Notes under the pieces: generated by a model
The model's input: the letters and a program-made list of their open reading frames with translations, nothing else
Databases searched by the model: none
What the model was told of the DNA's origin: nothing
Shown: piece by piece, positions 23,101 to 35,100 of the stretch
How positions within the stretch are numbered: position 1 is the first letter of the stretch
How the letters are laid out: each line of letters starts with the position of its first letter
Made by a program: the position numbers and the translations under genes
Assembly (NCBI RefSeq): GCF_000237925.1
Contig: NW_017386002.1
Span: 124,001 to 188,000, forward strand
DNA from: Schistosoma mansoni
Taxonomy: Eukaryota; Platyhelminthes; Trematoda; Strigeidida; Schistosomatidae
DNA: 64,000 nt
Direction: 5' to 3'

Positions 23101-24102
23101 TGTCTACTGGGATCCAGTCTAAAAGAGCTAGTTCTGCCCTAGGACTTAATGCTATACCTACTCCAGCGAGGCCACGGGAAGCAGCATCAGGGCTTCCAGA
23201 TACACGAAGCGTGTATCGAGATGGTTCTTTATTTTGATTAGGTGCGGTCAAATGAATGACACTACTCGGATCTTGTATGCGCGTTTCGGAGACGCAGCAC
23301 ACATCGATGGTGTAAGATTCTAGAGTCCTAGCTAAGGAAGCCTGTTGTCCTATTTGGCACAATGTTCGGACATTAAAAGTTCCTACATGTAGTTTAGAGC
23401 GTGGTTTCAGGAAACCAGGAATAACGTTCTGTGTACTCGAATCGTTTGCGCTAGCGGTGCGAGGTGATAAAAGACGTGGGGAAGGGTTAGTCGTGGAGAT
23501 AACAGAGTATTTGGGGGTAGGAAGGATTTGAAAAGCGACCAACTTAGTCTCGTGTGCAGTTAAGGGTATGAGGGCTAGTATCACTTCCCGGCTGCCCACA
23601 CCGTGGAAGGGTATTTCTTGAGGGACCTGAAAATGAAGTTGGATTAGTGTTGGCCTTAACGACCTGGAAGCGTGACCGCAGTGCCAAAGGGACAACTGCT
23701 TGAGGCCGGTCACGCGTGGCCTTTTTGTGGGGGATTTTTGACGTGTTAGCTCCGTTCTTCAAAAGTCCTTACCGCCGGAGACGGAAATCCGTGGGATAAG
23801 GTGAGGTGTGCATTTTTAGGGTCGACCTTTTCTAACCCCACCCCTCCTTGTGGGAAGGCAGCATCGCTGTCATACTGGTTGTCTGAAGAAAACACCTTAC
23901 TGCTTTCACACCTCTGTACAGTCAGCAGTACGACTTCGCCTTCGGACCTTGGGATTGCTGCTTTTAGTCTCACCGCTCTTCAACCGACCTGTCTGGCATG
24001 GTAGGACCTTGAGGAACGGTTGTTCCAGCCAGCATAGCTCGATTGGATCATCACGATAGGCAAGCCCGACCACCACGTCAAGGTAGCAGCAACGGTCGGG
24101 CT
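20160..24102 (-). mobile_element. Full-length RTE-A LINE nested in older RTE-A
   Basis: This is a 3943-bp element with both ends defined by an 11-bp duplication, GTTAGAGGTAT, at 20149-20159 and 24103-24113. On the minus strand: a 5' UTR starting with a 9-bp hairpin (24063-24102), then a long frame (23713-22052) with an APE endonuclease (VGTFNVRTLCQIGQQ; VSETRIQD; VAGDFNAQV; SDHALVRARI), then RT with GISLTNIVSKILA, AAFDSVDREVLW, GVRQDCPLSPFLFNFAIDIL and the catalytic YADD (LEYADDIVLL), and the C-terminus QLRWLGHVLRMPDHRLPRR. The tail is GACTGACTGACTG. Only about three lesions are seen: a frameshift near 22050, TGA near 21692 and a 1-nt slip near 20945. Confidence 0.94.
24063..24102 (-). ncRNA. 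5'-terminal hairpin of RTE-A, HDV-like ribozyme candidate
   Basis: The first nucleotides of the element (minus strand) are AGCCCGACC, which pair perfectly with GGTCGGGCT 22 nt later. Inside the loop ACC/GGT can pair, and its 3' side abuts the 9-bp stem directly. That is the P1/P3 order of HDV-like ribozymes, known at the 5' ends of R2 and RTE elements. I could not place P2, P4 and the catalytic C with confidence. Confidence 0.45.
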
Positions 24103-24482
24103 GTTAGAGGTATGAGGGAAGTTATCACTTCCCGGTTGCCCACACCGTGGAAGGGTTCTTCTAGGTGTACCTGAAAAGAAAATCAGGGTAGAGGTGGTCT
24201 TAGTGACCTGAGAGCATGACCGTAGTGCCAAAGGGACAACTGCTTGAGGTCGGTCACACACGACCTTTTTGTGTTAGTCCCGTTCTTCAAAGGACCTTAC
24301 CGCCGGAGACGGATATCCGTGGGATAAGGTGAGGTGTGCATTTTTAGGGTCGACCATTTCTAACCCCACCACTCCTTGTGGGAATGCAGCATCGCTGTTA
24401 TGCTAGTTGGAGGAAGGAAACACCTTACTGCTTTCACACCTCTGTACAGTCAGCAGTATGACTTCGCCCTCGGACCTTGGGT
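24103..24482 (-). mobile_element. RTE-A host element, 5' UTR part
   Basis: This stretch repeats the 5' UTR of the neighbouring RTE-A (23567-23950) with scattered changes: GTATGAGGG, CACTTCCCGG, CCCACACCGTGGAAGGG, GCCAAAGGGACAACTGCTTG. It is explained as the displaced 5' end of the element at 15156-20159, pushed apart by the insertion at 20160-24102. It ends at 24482 beside a CR1 fragment. Confidence 0.82.
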
Positions 24483-24494
24483 TAGAGATCCCAA

Positions 24495-25345
24495 CGGATA
24501 TGACTTAGAACTCCTCGTCTCTTATGGACCTAATCTTCACACATGATGATGATGTCAGTCGAATAACTTTCCTCATACTTTTGGAGAGGAGTGATCATGC
24601 AATTATCTTATTTAGCTTCAAGACTGAGATATCCTATCAAACAGTTGCGCCGTCCCGTCCTAACATATGGAAAGCAAACACGAAGGCGATCAACTCTGCA
24701 GCATCGACTGAAAACTGGATAACTGACTCAGTTGCATCAATAGAAAAGTCATGGATTCCATACCCAAAGATATAAAATCAGGCAACTCAAACATTTATAC
24801 CCTGGACAGTCCCAAATAAGAAGCACGGCCATCCCTGGATAGACCAGGACATTCGACGTTTACTAAGACAAAAGATGGAATGTTGGAACGTTGCCAGCAG
24901 CCTTGACACAACAAATACGATGGAACGCAACGGCTCTGTAAGAAACACGTGTATAATTACAATCCGGACAGCTCAGCAAAAACATGAAAAGCAGTTGGCA
25001 CGATACGTAACCAAGCAGTCTAAGAAACTATTTTCGTACACAAATTACAAAACAAGGATGAAACGTCGGATTCCCAACTTAATTAAGGAAGGGATTAGAT
25101 CCCAAATGATAGAGGATGATCAGGAAAAATCAGGGGCTATGGCAAACTATTTAGGGGTAGCTTTCACTCAGGAGCCTCTCCTAGACGAAGAACCAGACCC
25201 AAATACAAAGTCAACAAACCGTCTGCTCACTGTAGACTTTGATTAAGACGAGGCATTTAAAGAGCTTGGCACCTTAGACACGAAAAAATCAACGGGACCG
25301 GATGAACTACATCCTAAAATCTTGAGACTAATTGCACAATATATT
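24495..25345 (+). mobile_element. CR1-type LINE fragment (end of endonuclease, start of RT)
   Basis: Translation gives LDLIFTHDDDV, then LLERSDHAIILFSF, the end of a CR1-clade endonuclease. It then reads WIDQDIRRLLRQKMECWNV, KSTGPDELHPKILRLIAQYI, the start of the RT. Stops are present at about 24776 and 25243. It lies in NUP50 intron 3, close to exon 3. Confidence 0.8.
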
Positions 25346-25870
25346 GCTGCCCCACTCATTATTATATTCAATGTGTCACTTGATCAAGGCGAGTTATCTA
25401 CGGACTGAGTCTGAATCTGATTATGCTAGGAACAAGACGGCTGCAGGGGTTCGAATATTCATAAGATACGACAAAACAAACTTGGGGCGTGACCCCTTTA
25501 GTTACTACAAGGATTAAACAGATAGTTACAACCCTTTTCTATTTTAAAAGAATTTCATATTGATAACCAATAATTTGAACAACAGTTCGCATGTTATGTC
25601 CCAGCAGTTTGATTTTCCAAAGACTGATTAACAGGTAGGATATTATAAGGACCTTAATGCATGAATCAGTCATTTTTAACTCTCACCAAGTTCTGAGAAA
25701 GCAGGACCTCTTAATAGAGGCCACTGGCATCTTTGTATATTTCTAGGTTTAGACTGAATCCCAACAATAACACAGACTGTGATAATAGGTCATCACTAAT
25801 TACTCAGAACATGCTTTAATCTAGTAACATAAATTGTATAGACACTCAACTGAATGGAAGAGAAACAAAC

Positions 25871-25940
25871 CTTGTGGTGAAAACTGATCCCTCCTCTTTG
25901 AAATCTTTGACCTCTGGTTTTGGAGGAATATATTCCTCGT
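25871..25940 (-). CDS. NUP50: NUP50 exon 3: start of Ran-binding domain
   Basis: This 70-nt exon encodes DEEYIPPKPEVKDFKEEGSV and FTT, the acidic/proline lead-in and first strand of the Ran-binding domain. The acceptor is CCTATTTTAG above 25940 and the donor is AAG|GTTTGT at 25870. It starts in phase 1 and ends after two codon bases, which join exon 4 to make Arg279. The intron that follows is 11,190 bp and contains the nested RTE stack. Confidence 0.92.
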
Positions 25941-25975
25941 CTAAAATAGGATTTAGTAGGAAGAGAGTAGCATAC

Positions 25976-26594
25976 CGTCATCATCCCCTTGCTGATTGTT
26001 AGTGTTCTGCTTAGGATCGAGATTCGCAGGTTTTTGTGAGAAACTAGAGACGCTAGGAAACTGAAAAAGCGACGGGGAGAACTTATTACTAGTTGTTGTG
26101 ATAGGCGGCAAACCAAACGAAAATATAGGCTTCTTATCTGTACAATCAGTCGAAGAGCCAGAGGATATAGGTGTGGATTTTGATATGGAATTTCCGAAAA
26201 CGAAAATAGAGTTTGGTGCACTGTTGGCAGGAGTCTCAATAGCTTCAGATGTTTTGGCAATTAGGCGACTGCTAGCTTCTTTTTTCTCCAGTAGTGGAAC
26301 CGCATCTACCGATGATTGTTTGGGAAATTTAGAGTTGATTCCCGATAAATGTTTGTCGTAATCGGAGAATATTGGGCTGAGAATACAAAATGGGTCTTCT
26401 TTAACGTGTTTTGTAATCCAATCGAGTAAGCTCTGATTGAGATTTTGTAGGTGTTCAAGATACTCAGTTTCTTCATCCTTATGTCCGTTTTCTTTAACAC
26501 TAGAAGGGTTGGGTCCAAAATTGAATGATACCGGGTTTCCCCTTGAGCAGTCAGAAAAAGCGGTAAATGACTTAAATAGTCCAGACGTTCCAGT
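25976..26594 (-). CDS. NUP50: NUP50 exon 2: conserved helix region and FG motifs
   Basis: This exon encodes residues 50-255. It contains the conserved family segment at about 94-132 (YLEHLQNLNQSLLDWITKHV, then P.C.LSPIFSDYDKHL) and three FxFG repeats: FNFG 73-76, FVFG 180-183 and FSFG 207-210. FxFG motifs bind importin-beta-type receptors. The acceptor is TTTTCATAAG before 26594 and the donor GTATGC at 25975 is in phase 1. Intron 2 is only 35 bp. The acidic end (QGDDD) leads into the Ran-binding domain. Confidence 0.94.
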
Positions 26595-26632
26595 CTTATG
26601 AAAAGTAATTAATCACATAATAGAAAGCTTAC

Positions 26633-26779
26633 AGGTGTCCTGTTAGTGCGGGCTGTCAAAATTTTTCTTTGTGAAAGGATCTCCTTATCTGCTTTATCGA
26701 AGTCTCCTTTAGTAGTAGTTCTTAAATCATCGTCCCAGTTATCTTGATTCAACTCAATATCAGCCCGTCTTTTGGCCAT
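26633..26779 (-). CDS. NUP50: NUP50 exon 1: nuclear pore / importin cofactor N-terminus
   Basis: NUP50 (Npap60, related to yeast Nup2) is a mobile nucleoporin that binds importin-alpha through its N-terminus and Ran-GTP through a C-terminal Ran-binding domain, helping release cargo and recycle importins. This exon encodes residues 1-49, starting MAKRRADIELNQDNWDDD, closely like the vertebrate MAKRNAEKELTDRNWD start, which is the importin-alpha-binding segment. The ATG at 26779 is chosen for this match. The donor GTAAGC follows at 26632 in phase 0. Intron 1 is only 38 bp. The five exons (147, 619, 70, 119 and 245 nt) sum to 1200 nt, that is 399 aa plus stop, with all phases agreeing. Confidence 0.93.
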
Positions 26780-26959
26780 ATGGTATTGTAACTTCCCTTT
26801 AAAAAAGACCGCGTTAAAATCAAGTGGTGCAAAAAGGGTTCACATGGCTGTAGACGGAATAGAAGAAGCTCCCGCTTAACAGCCTTTTGTGTCTAGTAGC
26901 GGTGGATCACCAATACCTCCAGGCAGGCATCTAGGTTTATTATCAACAAAAGAAGAAAA

Positions 26960-28860
26960 AGAAATCGTTAAACCAGTTTCAGTTTGGAAAGGACAGGAGG
27001 CTTGATGGCCTGTGTTGATCTCAGTTGATTCAGCTTTCTTTTAAAAGAGTCAACGCATGGAGCCTCAACTACATGTTGTTAGAATTTACATCTAGTGACT
27101 ATCTGCCCATCCATGCCACACATGAATTGAGACAATCCTGTAATACTATTCTACCTGACATACTATCAATGGATCACCAAAACTTTCCGGTTTTAACTTA
27201 AGACCCGTATGGGAGACCTTGGTGAATGCTTTACCTGGATCTATGAAAATAACATCTGCAGGAAAATCTCGATCTTTCGCCGGAGCCTAATCTTCTCTTA
27301 CGATTAGCAGATTTGTCAAGCATTCAAATGGTTCAAATGGTTGAGGACGGAATAGAAGCATGATAGGCCTTTCCGGAAACCATGTTGTTCCCTGGTTAAA
27401 AGATTATGCCCTTCCACATGGTTTATAACAGCCATCTGAAAAATCTTTCTCATTAGTTTGATAACTAGACTAACTAGTGGATGGTTACTAAGTTTCCGCC
27501 CCCGCCTTATACACCGGAGTAATTAGTGCATCATTCCAGTTTCTTGGCAGTCTGGATTGCCGCAGAGACATATCAACCAGTGTGGCCACAGGTTCGGCAA
27601 TTACATATAACTGGGTTTCCATAATCCTAAGATGAATATCGTCAGGACCACTGGACTTATCGGGTCTGAGATTTGAGGTAGTCTCAAGACAGTACCTTTC
27701 TCAATAACTATGGAATAGATCGACAAACTGACCCGATAGAAAACACTTTACTAAAATATTCCGACAAATCTTCTGCTTTTTTGACATCATCTCTCACTAA
27801 TACTAACAAGCATTCTTGTATCGAAATTGATAGTATTCTATCAGTTTTTCTGAGTTTACCTTTTTATATACGAGAATAACCGTTTCAGATAATTTTTACA
27901 ATCCCCAACCATTTTTGTTATACGACTGTCTGGTCTTAATTATCAACGCTTTACAAACATTCCTAGTCTCACAATAAGTGGATCTGTACTATTCTAAGCC
28001 AATAGAGATGAGTATATTTCAATGCTTTTTACTACTTCTAACCTGATCGCATATCGTATCACAAGCCCTAAACATGAACTGGAAAACAACGTGATTGCTA
28101 TTCTCTAGTGGTGGAAAAGTATTTACATTGGCAATATCTTCAGTCCCATGAGTGATCACCAAGTGTAACAATGAACCTTGGTTCGGGCCATAGTGTGTGG
28201 GTTTGGTTGCATTCTGTACTAAGGCATGCTCCATTACTGTTATCAGGAACCTACTATGAAGTGAGTTTATGGATTCTACTGTGGTCATCTCAGTCCAACT
28301 AATATCAGGTGCATTTAACTCGCCTGATGTGTGGGTGAGAATGACAATTATTGGATGCTTGCCTAGCCAGATTTGTAGACAGTATGGCAGGCGTTAGATG
28401 TGTTATATATTCTCCTGTCCTTATAATTACTGGATTTTTGTTGGTCTGCATCGGCTTGTTGTCGGCTTTTGGTATGGAAATATATTTACATTCTAGTCAG
28501 GCTAATCGCGTGTTCTTGATCTAAGTTGTGTAAAAGTCCTGTAGAATGAACACTGGGAAGGAATCTAGTGTAGATATTCGTCTAAAGTAAATTAACGTCC
28601 CATTCGTAAAGACGAAGAAAACCGAGCATTATAACATCTAATATCAAGCATGAAGCTGAATGTGCTCTAAAATAATGTCATCAGCCAAGACACTTAGTAT
28701 AAATGAATGCCACCTGATAATGAGATCAGAGCTTGTGACCTCACAAATTCTATTATCATGGGGTTTGCAAGCAAAAAAGCAGATGCTTACATTATTCATT
28801 ACGTATAAAAGGACACCACCTCTCCTACATCTATGTCCATCACTTCCTAGGTAGTCGTAA
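26960..28860 (-). mobile_element. CR1-type LINE, degraded
   Basis: Minus-strand translation in mixed frames gives endonuclease pieces (SYDYLGSDGHRCRRGGVLLYV near 28800; the end domain with NQGSLLHLVITHGTEDIANV at 28020-28290), then RT pieces (RNWNDALITPVYKAG; LTREQHGFRKGLSC between 27350 and 27560) and the C-terminal VVEAPCVDSFKRKL near 27060. The late RT is deleted. Its 3' end lies about 180 bp upstream of the NUP50 start codon. Confidence 0.75.
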
Positions 28861-28861
28861 C

Positions 28862-30264
28862 TGGATAATTCTGGAGTAATGTTGAAGTCTGAGTTTATAA
28901 AAATTATCGAATTTGAAACATACTTAAGAAGACAGGTTATTTACTAAGTCAACTTTAGCAGCCTGTCCGTCACAAAGTAAATTTGCTAAGTGAGGTATTA
29001 CAGAACTTTTATAGACTTGCTTGCGTGTATGGATTTCAGTGTATTTACGTCTCGTTTTACCAGAAGATGTACAAGGAGAAAGATATGAATGAAGCGGATG
29101 GTTAGTATCTGATAAGATAACACCTGCCAAGAGTTTGCAAGACTTAAGATGTCTATCCACAAGCATATTAATAATGACTTCAAAAGATTCACCACATACC
29201 TTGCAAACCGCCTTCAGCACTGTACGCAAAACAGCAAAGTCTTTTCTCAAAAGCCCGGTAAAGAATAATGGAGAACAATATAGAATACTAGGTAATATGC
29301 AGGAATTTACAAATTGTAAGAGTAAATGGCGAGTAATCCCAAAAGCATGCAGCCTCTTTATGTAGTATGTCAAACAGTATACTTTTTTCGATAACAGTAA
29401 AACATGAGAAGACCAAGAAAGATCGGTAGTATCCGCTTCTAAGAACCTACTATTCGAAAACCTACTAAGCCGATATTTCCCTCATCACTTTGTCCATGGG
29501 TTCCTAGTTCAGCCAGTGCCATCTTCCTTTTCATTCTGTCTTCAAGACACATCAGGTCTTATTCGAATGTCGGTATTATCGTGACTATGAGCGCTACTTA
29601 ACAGATCACGTTGCTTCTCCCACCCTAGAATTTCACTAAGGAGTTTATGTGGTCGAGGTCCAACCGTGTCATCGGTCCTTTTACCTCTTCTTATCAACTT
29701 TTTGACATGAACTCCATAAGAGTTGCCTTGTAAGATGCTACAGATAAATTTCCTGAGGTTCTTCAAATCATGTGAGTGTCTAATTTTGAAATCAGAGCAG
29801 TTTGATTCCAGAGAATGACATTGAGTTTTTGTCCGAGACTCTAGGGTGGAGTTCTGCATTACTTTCAGACTTTGGTAGTGTATTTTGTGATTCGGAATAG
29901 GAGTTCACCAACGACATGCCAACTAAACGGATGCCGCTTATGGCTTTTATCTTTCACTTCTTTTTCTCCGTACTGTCGTCCATTTTTCATCACTCAGGAT
30001 AGCCACACTGGGACTGTTGGGAACGGTGAAGGTTTCATCTGGGTCCTCAATTTCTGCTGAAGATGCATGACCACCCATGTAAATATCAAGCGGTGCTTCA
30101 CTCTTAGTTAGTTTCAACAGAGTGTTCACTTTTTCGTCAATCCCAGTCGTGTGTTTAACGCGTCGCGTGACAAGACGTGCTACACTGACACTTTCCTCAC
30201 TGTCAGTACTCGTGTTACCAGCTTAACCATCTTTCTTCTTACGGGCTAAGTCTAAGAAGCTCAT
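28862..30264 (-). mobile_element. CR1-type LINE: ORF1 joined to RT C-terminus
   Basis: ORF1 starts at 30264 (MSFLDLARKKDG) and includes DEKWTTVRRKR and, after frame changes, VGPRPHKLLSEILGWEKQRD, then HDNTDIRIRPDVS, a pattern known from schistosome CR1 ORF1 proteins. At about 29490 it passes straight into the RT C-terminus (YYIKRLHAFGITRHLLLQFV, then NSCILPSILYCSPLFF). Endonuclease and most of the RT are therefore missing. The 3' end is near 28862. Confidence 0.72.
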
Positions 30265-30944
30265 AGTCTCCTGAATTAGTAACGTCTTATTCGTACAGCA
30301 AAACATACAGAGCCAATGAGAGTCATGCTACTAGAATCCTTTGTATGTGGTGATACTTAAACAGATACACATTTTATGGAACCACATTTTACACTCATCA
30401 TAATGAATTCCTTCCTCCACAGGGAATAAAAAATTTGGTTGTACATATTTATAAGTACTTTCAACCATCGTTATTAGATTAAGGTTTAAAACAAAATATG
30501 ATCACAGCATGAACACAAGTGTCATAGTCAATGAGAAAAGTAACACAAGAAAATGTTTAGCAAGATTTCAAACCTTAATTGAAGTATTCGAAGTTAGAGT
30601 AGACCAAAAATGCTTTTTGATGCAACAAGTAAAAAACAGCGAAGATAATCACAAAAAGTACTAAATCATTGCTCTTTTTGAAACGCGCACTGTACATTAC
30701 ATAACATTTTGTTACGTCTCGATTTTTTATTGCTCTGTCAAAAAACTTTTAATATGCTGAGGTCGCAAGAATGATCAGATTTTACTAGAAAGGCTAAGAT
30801 ATCTTCTGGGACGATAACTGCTCACATAATTTCTACCAATTCGATTTTTAATATGACTTTTTCCCTCTGATTGTCTGTAATATTTTTTTCCGGTTTGCCA
30901 AATTTCTACATGCTCAAAGGTCATATTATGCTACTGTAGTAACA

Positions 30945-31106
30945 ACGTTTGTACCAGTTTCGTTTGAGCTGCTTATTCTACCACAAATATTAAGTTACAT
31001 GCAATTCCATCTTTTACTCTCCCTAGCCGTTGGGATTTGATGTGTTGAGTATAAATGAATATTTTCATTTCCAATGAGAACCAGGAAAGCTTTTTCATAC
31101 ATCAAG
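30945..31106. repeat. 162-bp direct repeat, left copy
   Basis: From CGTTTGTACCAGTTTCGTTT to CTTTTTCATACATCAAGT this is the same as 35522-35683 as far as I can see by eye. The two copies enclose the RTE-C and a hammerhead repeat. Confidence 0.85.
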
Positions 31107-31284
31107 TCAACCTTTATCATTGATTCATACAATATACTAACTACTCTGATTTGAAAGACCAGATGATATATGTAGCACACAAATAGTAAGTCAGAATAAA
31201 AGCATAGTGAATGAGCCTAGACTTGACTTATGAATTATGTGATTATTCAAATATATTCTTCTATAATTATAATTTATGTAGGAT

Positions 31285-31502
31285 CAGTTGAAGTTACACA
31301 TTAACACCATCGGATGCCGGCTCAGTGGTCTATCGGTTAAGGACTCTGGTTCGAGACTGGCAGATCCTGTGTTCGAATCTCGCGAGTGCGGGATCGTGGA
31401 TACACACTGCTGAGGAGTCCCATAAAAGGACAAAATGGCCGTCTAGTGCCTCCAGGTTTTCCATGGTTGTCTAGCTTCAATTGACTTACGCTTTCAACTA
31501 TG
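31285..31502 (+). repeat. Hammerhead-bearing tRNA-derived repeat (second family)
   Basis: It contains a tRNA-like A-box region (GGCTCAGTGGTCTATCGG), a B-box-like TGTTCGAATCTC, the ribozyme, and the 3' block CTAGCTTCAATTGACT. It shares its whole length with 36541-36760. Confidence 0.82.
31405..31448 (+). ncRNA. Hammerhead core, mutated
   Basis: CACTG / CTGAGGA / GTCC-CATAAAA-GGAC / AAAA / TGGCCGTC / TAGTG. Stem II is perfect and stem I has one G-U pair, but GAAA is changed to AAAA (31432), so activity should be lost. Confidence 0.75.
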
Positions 31503-31962
31503 TAAATTTATTGCTAGTTATAGTGGTTTGTGTTTATCAGTTATTAATATTTAGAGTTGAAGTGATCACTATTTGTATACGAACTTCTTGGAAAGATTCC
31601 TGAGTCACAAGGTAAACGATAAAACAAAGAAAGACAAATGACATCAATGGGAGATCAAGATATAAATCAGATGCTGGTGATATTGTCCAGAATGACAATG
31701 AAAGCTCCGCGATTAATTCACCTAGCTTTTTTTAGGATATTAACTAGTGATGGAAATAGGGAAACACATTTCTTTTTATTACAAAAACTCCTTAAGTGGA
31801 TATACTTATATCTCAGTATTATGTTTTCTTAGAGACTCAAACTAAAATAAAATCAATTTGGGAATCCAGACAATTTTAAGTCGTTGATAACCCAATACAG
31901 ACTGGTCAGTACAGTAATGAATATCAACAACGAATAAATATTAACATCTCCGATGAATAATA

Positions 31963-32162
31963 NNNNNNNNNNNNNNNNNNNNNNNNNNNNNNNNNNNNNN
32001 NNNNNNNNNNNNNNNNNNNNNNNNNNNNNNNNNNNNNNNNNNNNNNNNNNNNNNNNNNNNNNNNNNNNNNNNNNNNNNNNNNNNNNNNNNNNNNNNNNNN
32101 NNNNNNNNNNNNNNNNNNNNNNNNNNNNNNNNNNNNNNNNNNNNNNNNNNNNNNNNNNNNNN
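31963..32162. other. Assembly gap (200 N)
   Basis: This is a run of 200 N, probably a scaffold gap of arbitrary length. It removes the RTE-C 3' end. Confidence 0.99.
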
Positions 32163-35100
32163 ACCGAAGTCGGTGTTTCAAGATGGTGACACCAATTGAA
32201 TTATCGTCTCTGCGCCCGAACACACGATGCCGAACCTCTGCATTACTAACATGGTGTTGCCACTGGATGTCAGCAATCCTTCGGAGACAACGATGATCGA
32301 ACACAGAGAGACGTCTAACATCCTCAACTCGGAGAGGCCAGGTTTCACAAGCATAAAGCAAAACTGCTCTCACCGACGCGTTGTAGATCCGACCTTTTAC
32401 AGCCAGACTAACATCACGAAGGCGCCAAAGATGGCCCAGATTGGCATAAGCCGCTCTGGCTTTCATTATACGTGCATCAATCTCATCACTCACGCCACCA
32501 CCAGCACTTATATAGCTACCTAGATACACGAACTTCTCAACTACTTCGATCTCCTCACCATCCAGGGTGAGTACAGGATGAGAATCCTGCCAGTCTTGTA
32601 GGAGTACTTTGCACTTGGAGGGTGCAAAGCACATGCCGTACCTGCGGACACTGATTGCCAACTGATTAAGTGCTGATTGCATGCCTTGGGCATTATCGCA
32701 CAGTAAGACAATATCATCCGCATACTCAAGGTCGAGAAGTCGTTCTCCAGGCAACATATCCACACCGCCATTACTTACATCCATCAGAGCTGTTTCTAGG
32801 ATGTCGTCGATGGCAAAGTTGAAGAGGAATGGGGAGATCGGGCAACCCTGCCTAACCCCACTGCTCGAATGGAACAAGGGAGAAAGGTGGTTGTATGCCC
32901 TCACTCTGCCTGAGGTGTTCGTATACAGGGCCTTTAAGATGTTAATGAACTTCTCAGGCACACCCTTCAATAGACAATCCCAGAGAACAGTCCTGTCCAA
33001 CGAATCGAAGGCCGCCCTGATATGAAGAAACACTACGATTGTTGGCCTGCGATAAGGCTGACGGTGTTCTAACATTTGGCGGAGGGTGAAGATGTGATCA
33101 ATGCATCTTCGACCAGAACAAAAACCAGCCTGCTCCTCGCGAGTCAATCGTTCTCGGGTTTTAAACAACCTACGAAGAATGATAGAAGCCAATAGTTTGG
33201 ACGCAATCGAAAGTAGACTTATCCCCCGATAGTTATTGCAGGAACAACATGAACCCTTTTTAAAGATAGGGACGACTATTGACTCATTCCATGATGTTGG
33301 AACACTTTCTTGCTCCCAAACCTTTCCAAACAACACAGTCAATTCCTTAGTCAGAAAGTCGCCACCATCTTCAAAAAGAGCCGGAGGTAAGTCATCTGGG
33401 CCAGGTGATTTGTAACGTTTCAAGAGTTGGAGTTCCTTGCGGACTTCCGCCTCGTTTGGTGGAACAGTCGTCACCGGCCATGGAGGGCTGGACAAGCTGG
33501 TTGATGTTGCCGGAGCAGCAGGCCAGTTGAACTGCCCTTCGAAAAATTCCGCCCATCGTCCAAGACGTCGGGAGATGTTAGTGATTGGCATCCCGTCATT
33601 CTCGTAGATTGTTTCACTCACACCAGACTTCTTGCTGCCAGTGGCTCGGATGAGTTGGAAGAGCTTCCGGAAATTACCAGATGCAGCTGCTGCTTCCATC
33701 TCATTAGCACGCTCCGACCACCAGGCTTCCCGGTCCTTACACAAGCTTTGCCCGATTTCATTACGTAACAGCCTTCGTTTTGTGGTCAAACTCACAGTCA
33801 CCCGGAGTAGACCGACCGGCTTCCATCAGTTGTAAGGAGCCAGAAGAAACCCAGTGCTTGTAAGCGGGACGTTTCGCGAAGCCGCAAGCGGCTTTACTCG
33901 CCATTTTCATGGCGTCGTGAAGATGCAACCAATGCTCGTCTATACTTTTCGGTGGGGTGGTAGCTAGCCTAGAGGCTAGCTCAGCTCGATACTTACTTGC
34001 AACAGAAGTTGCAGCCAATTTACTAATATCAATCCGTTGGTGGTGGTCAATCCTTCGGCCACTGAAAAGTAAGGTGAGATTGGCGCATACCAGGGCATGA
34101 TCAGACTCCAGATAGGTACTCCAAAAGGAGCAGCAGTCTTGTACACAACCACGCCAGTGGTAGCTGATCGCGATGTGATCAATCTGAGTCCAGGCTTGGG
34201 ATGCAGAGGGAGGACGCCAGGTGGCACACCGGCGATGACTATGCCGGAAGTTAGTGCTGGCCAGAAACAGGTTGTGGTCTGTGCACAGTTGCAGCAAACG
34301 GTCCCCGTTATCTGTCCGGCGACCAACAAGTCCCCATCGGCCACCTAGACGACTCTCTTCTGTGCCTAGACGCCCGACCTGTGCATTCAAGTCTCCGGCT
34401 AGTACTACAATATCTGTCGAACGCGCTTTCTGGAGAAGAACTGTTAACTGATGGTAAAACTCATCCTTGATTGCATCCGGGCTGCAATCTGTCGGGGCAT
34501 AGGCGGAGATGACGAAAAGACACCGTTTCTCACGCCGATTTCTTCTCACTTTGATGGAACTTTCTAATCTAACAGCACATAAGCGACTGTTAATGGGGAT
34601 CCAATCGATTAGTGCTGCCTCAGCCCTAGCGCTTAGTGCGACACCAACGCCAGCAAGACCAGACGAAGATGCCACAGGGTCCCCGGATAAGCGCACGTGG
34701 AACAAGCTTTTCGAGGCGACAGATGGAGAGCGGATTTGTAGTACTTCACTAGAGTCTTGAATACGGGTCTCGGATAGACAACAAACGTCAACATTAAGAC
34801 CTTCCAAAGACATAGCCAGCCCTATCTGTTGTCTGATCTGCATTAGTGTGCGAACGTTGAAGGAAGCCAGCTTGAACGGCGTACGTGGTTTCAGAAAGAC
34901 TGCTTCAGTATTCATAATCGGTGGAAGCATTCACTTTCAACCAGACAGTGACTGGAGATCGTTTAGATAGGACAGATTTTCCACCAAGAGCGAGCTGCTG
35001 CATAAGTTGAAGAGTAAGGTTACACAAATTGGGGATAAAAGGGGGTGAATTAGCGATATGGTAAGTAATAATAATAATAATAATAGTAATAATAATAAAG

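Noticed and set aside
23567-24482. Tandem promoter-type 5' UTR of a single RTE-A
   Set aside because: The 11-bp duplication at 20149 and 24103 shows that the second unit belongs to another, older RTE-A split by insertion.
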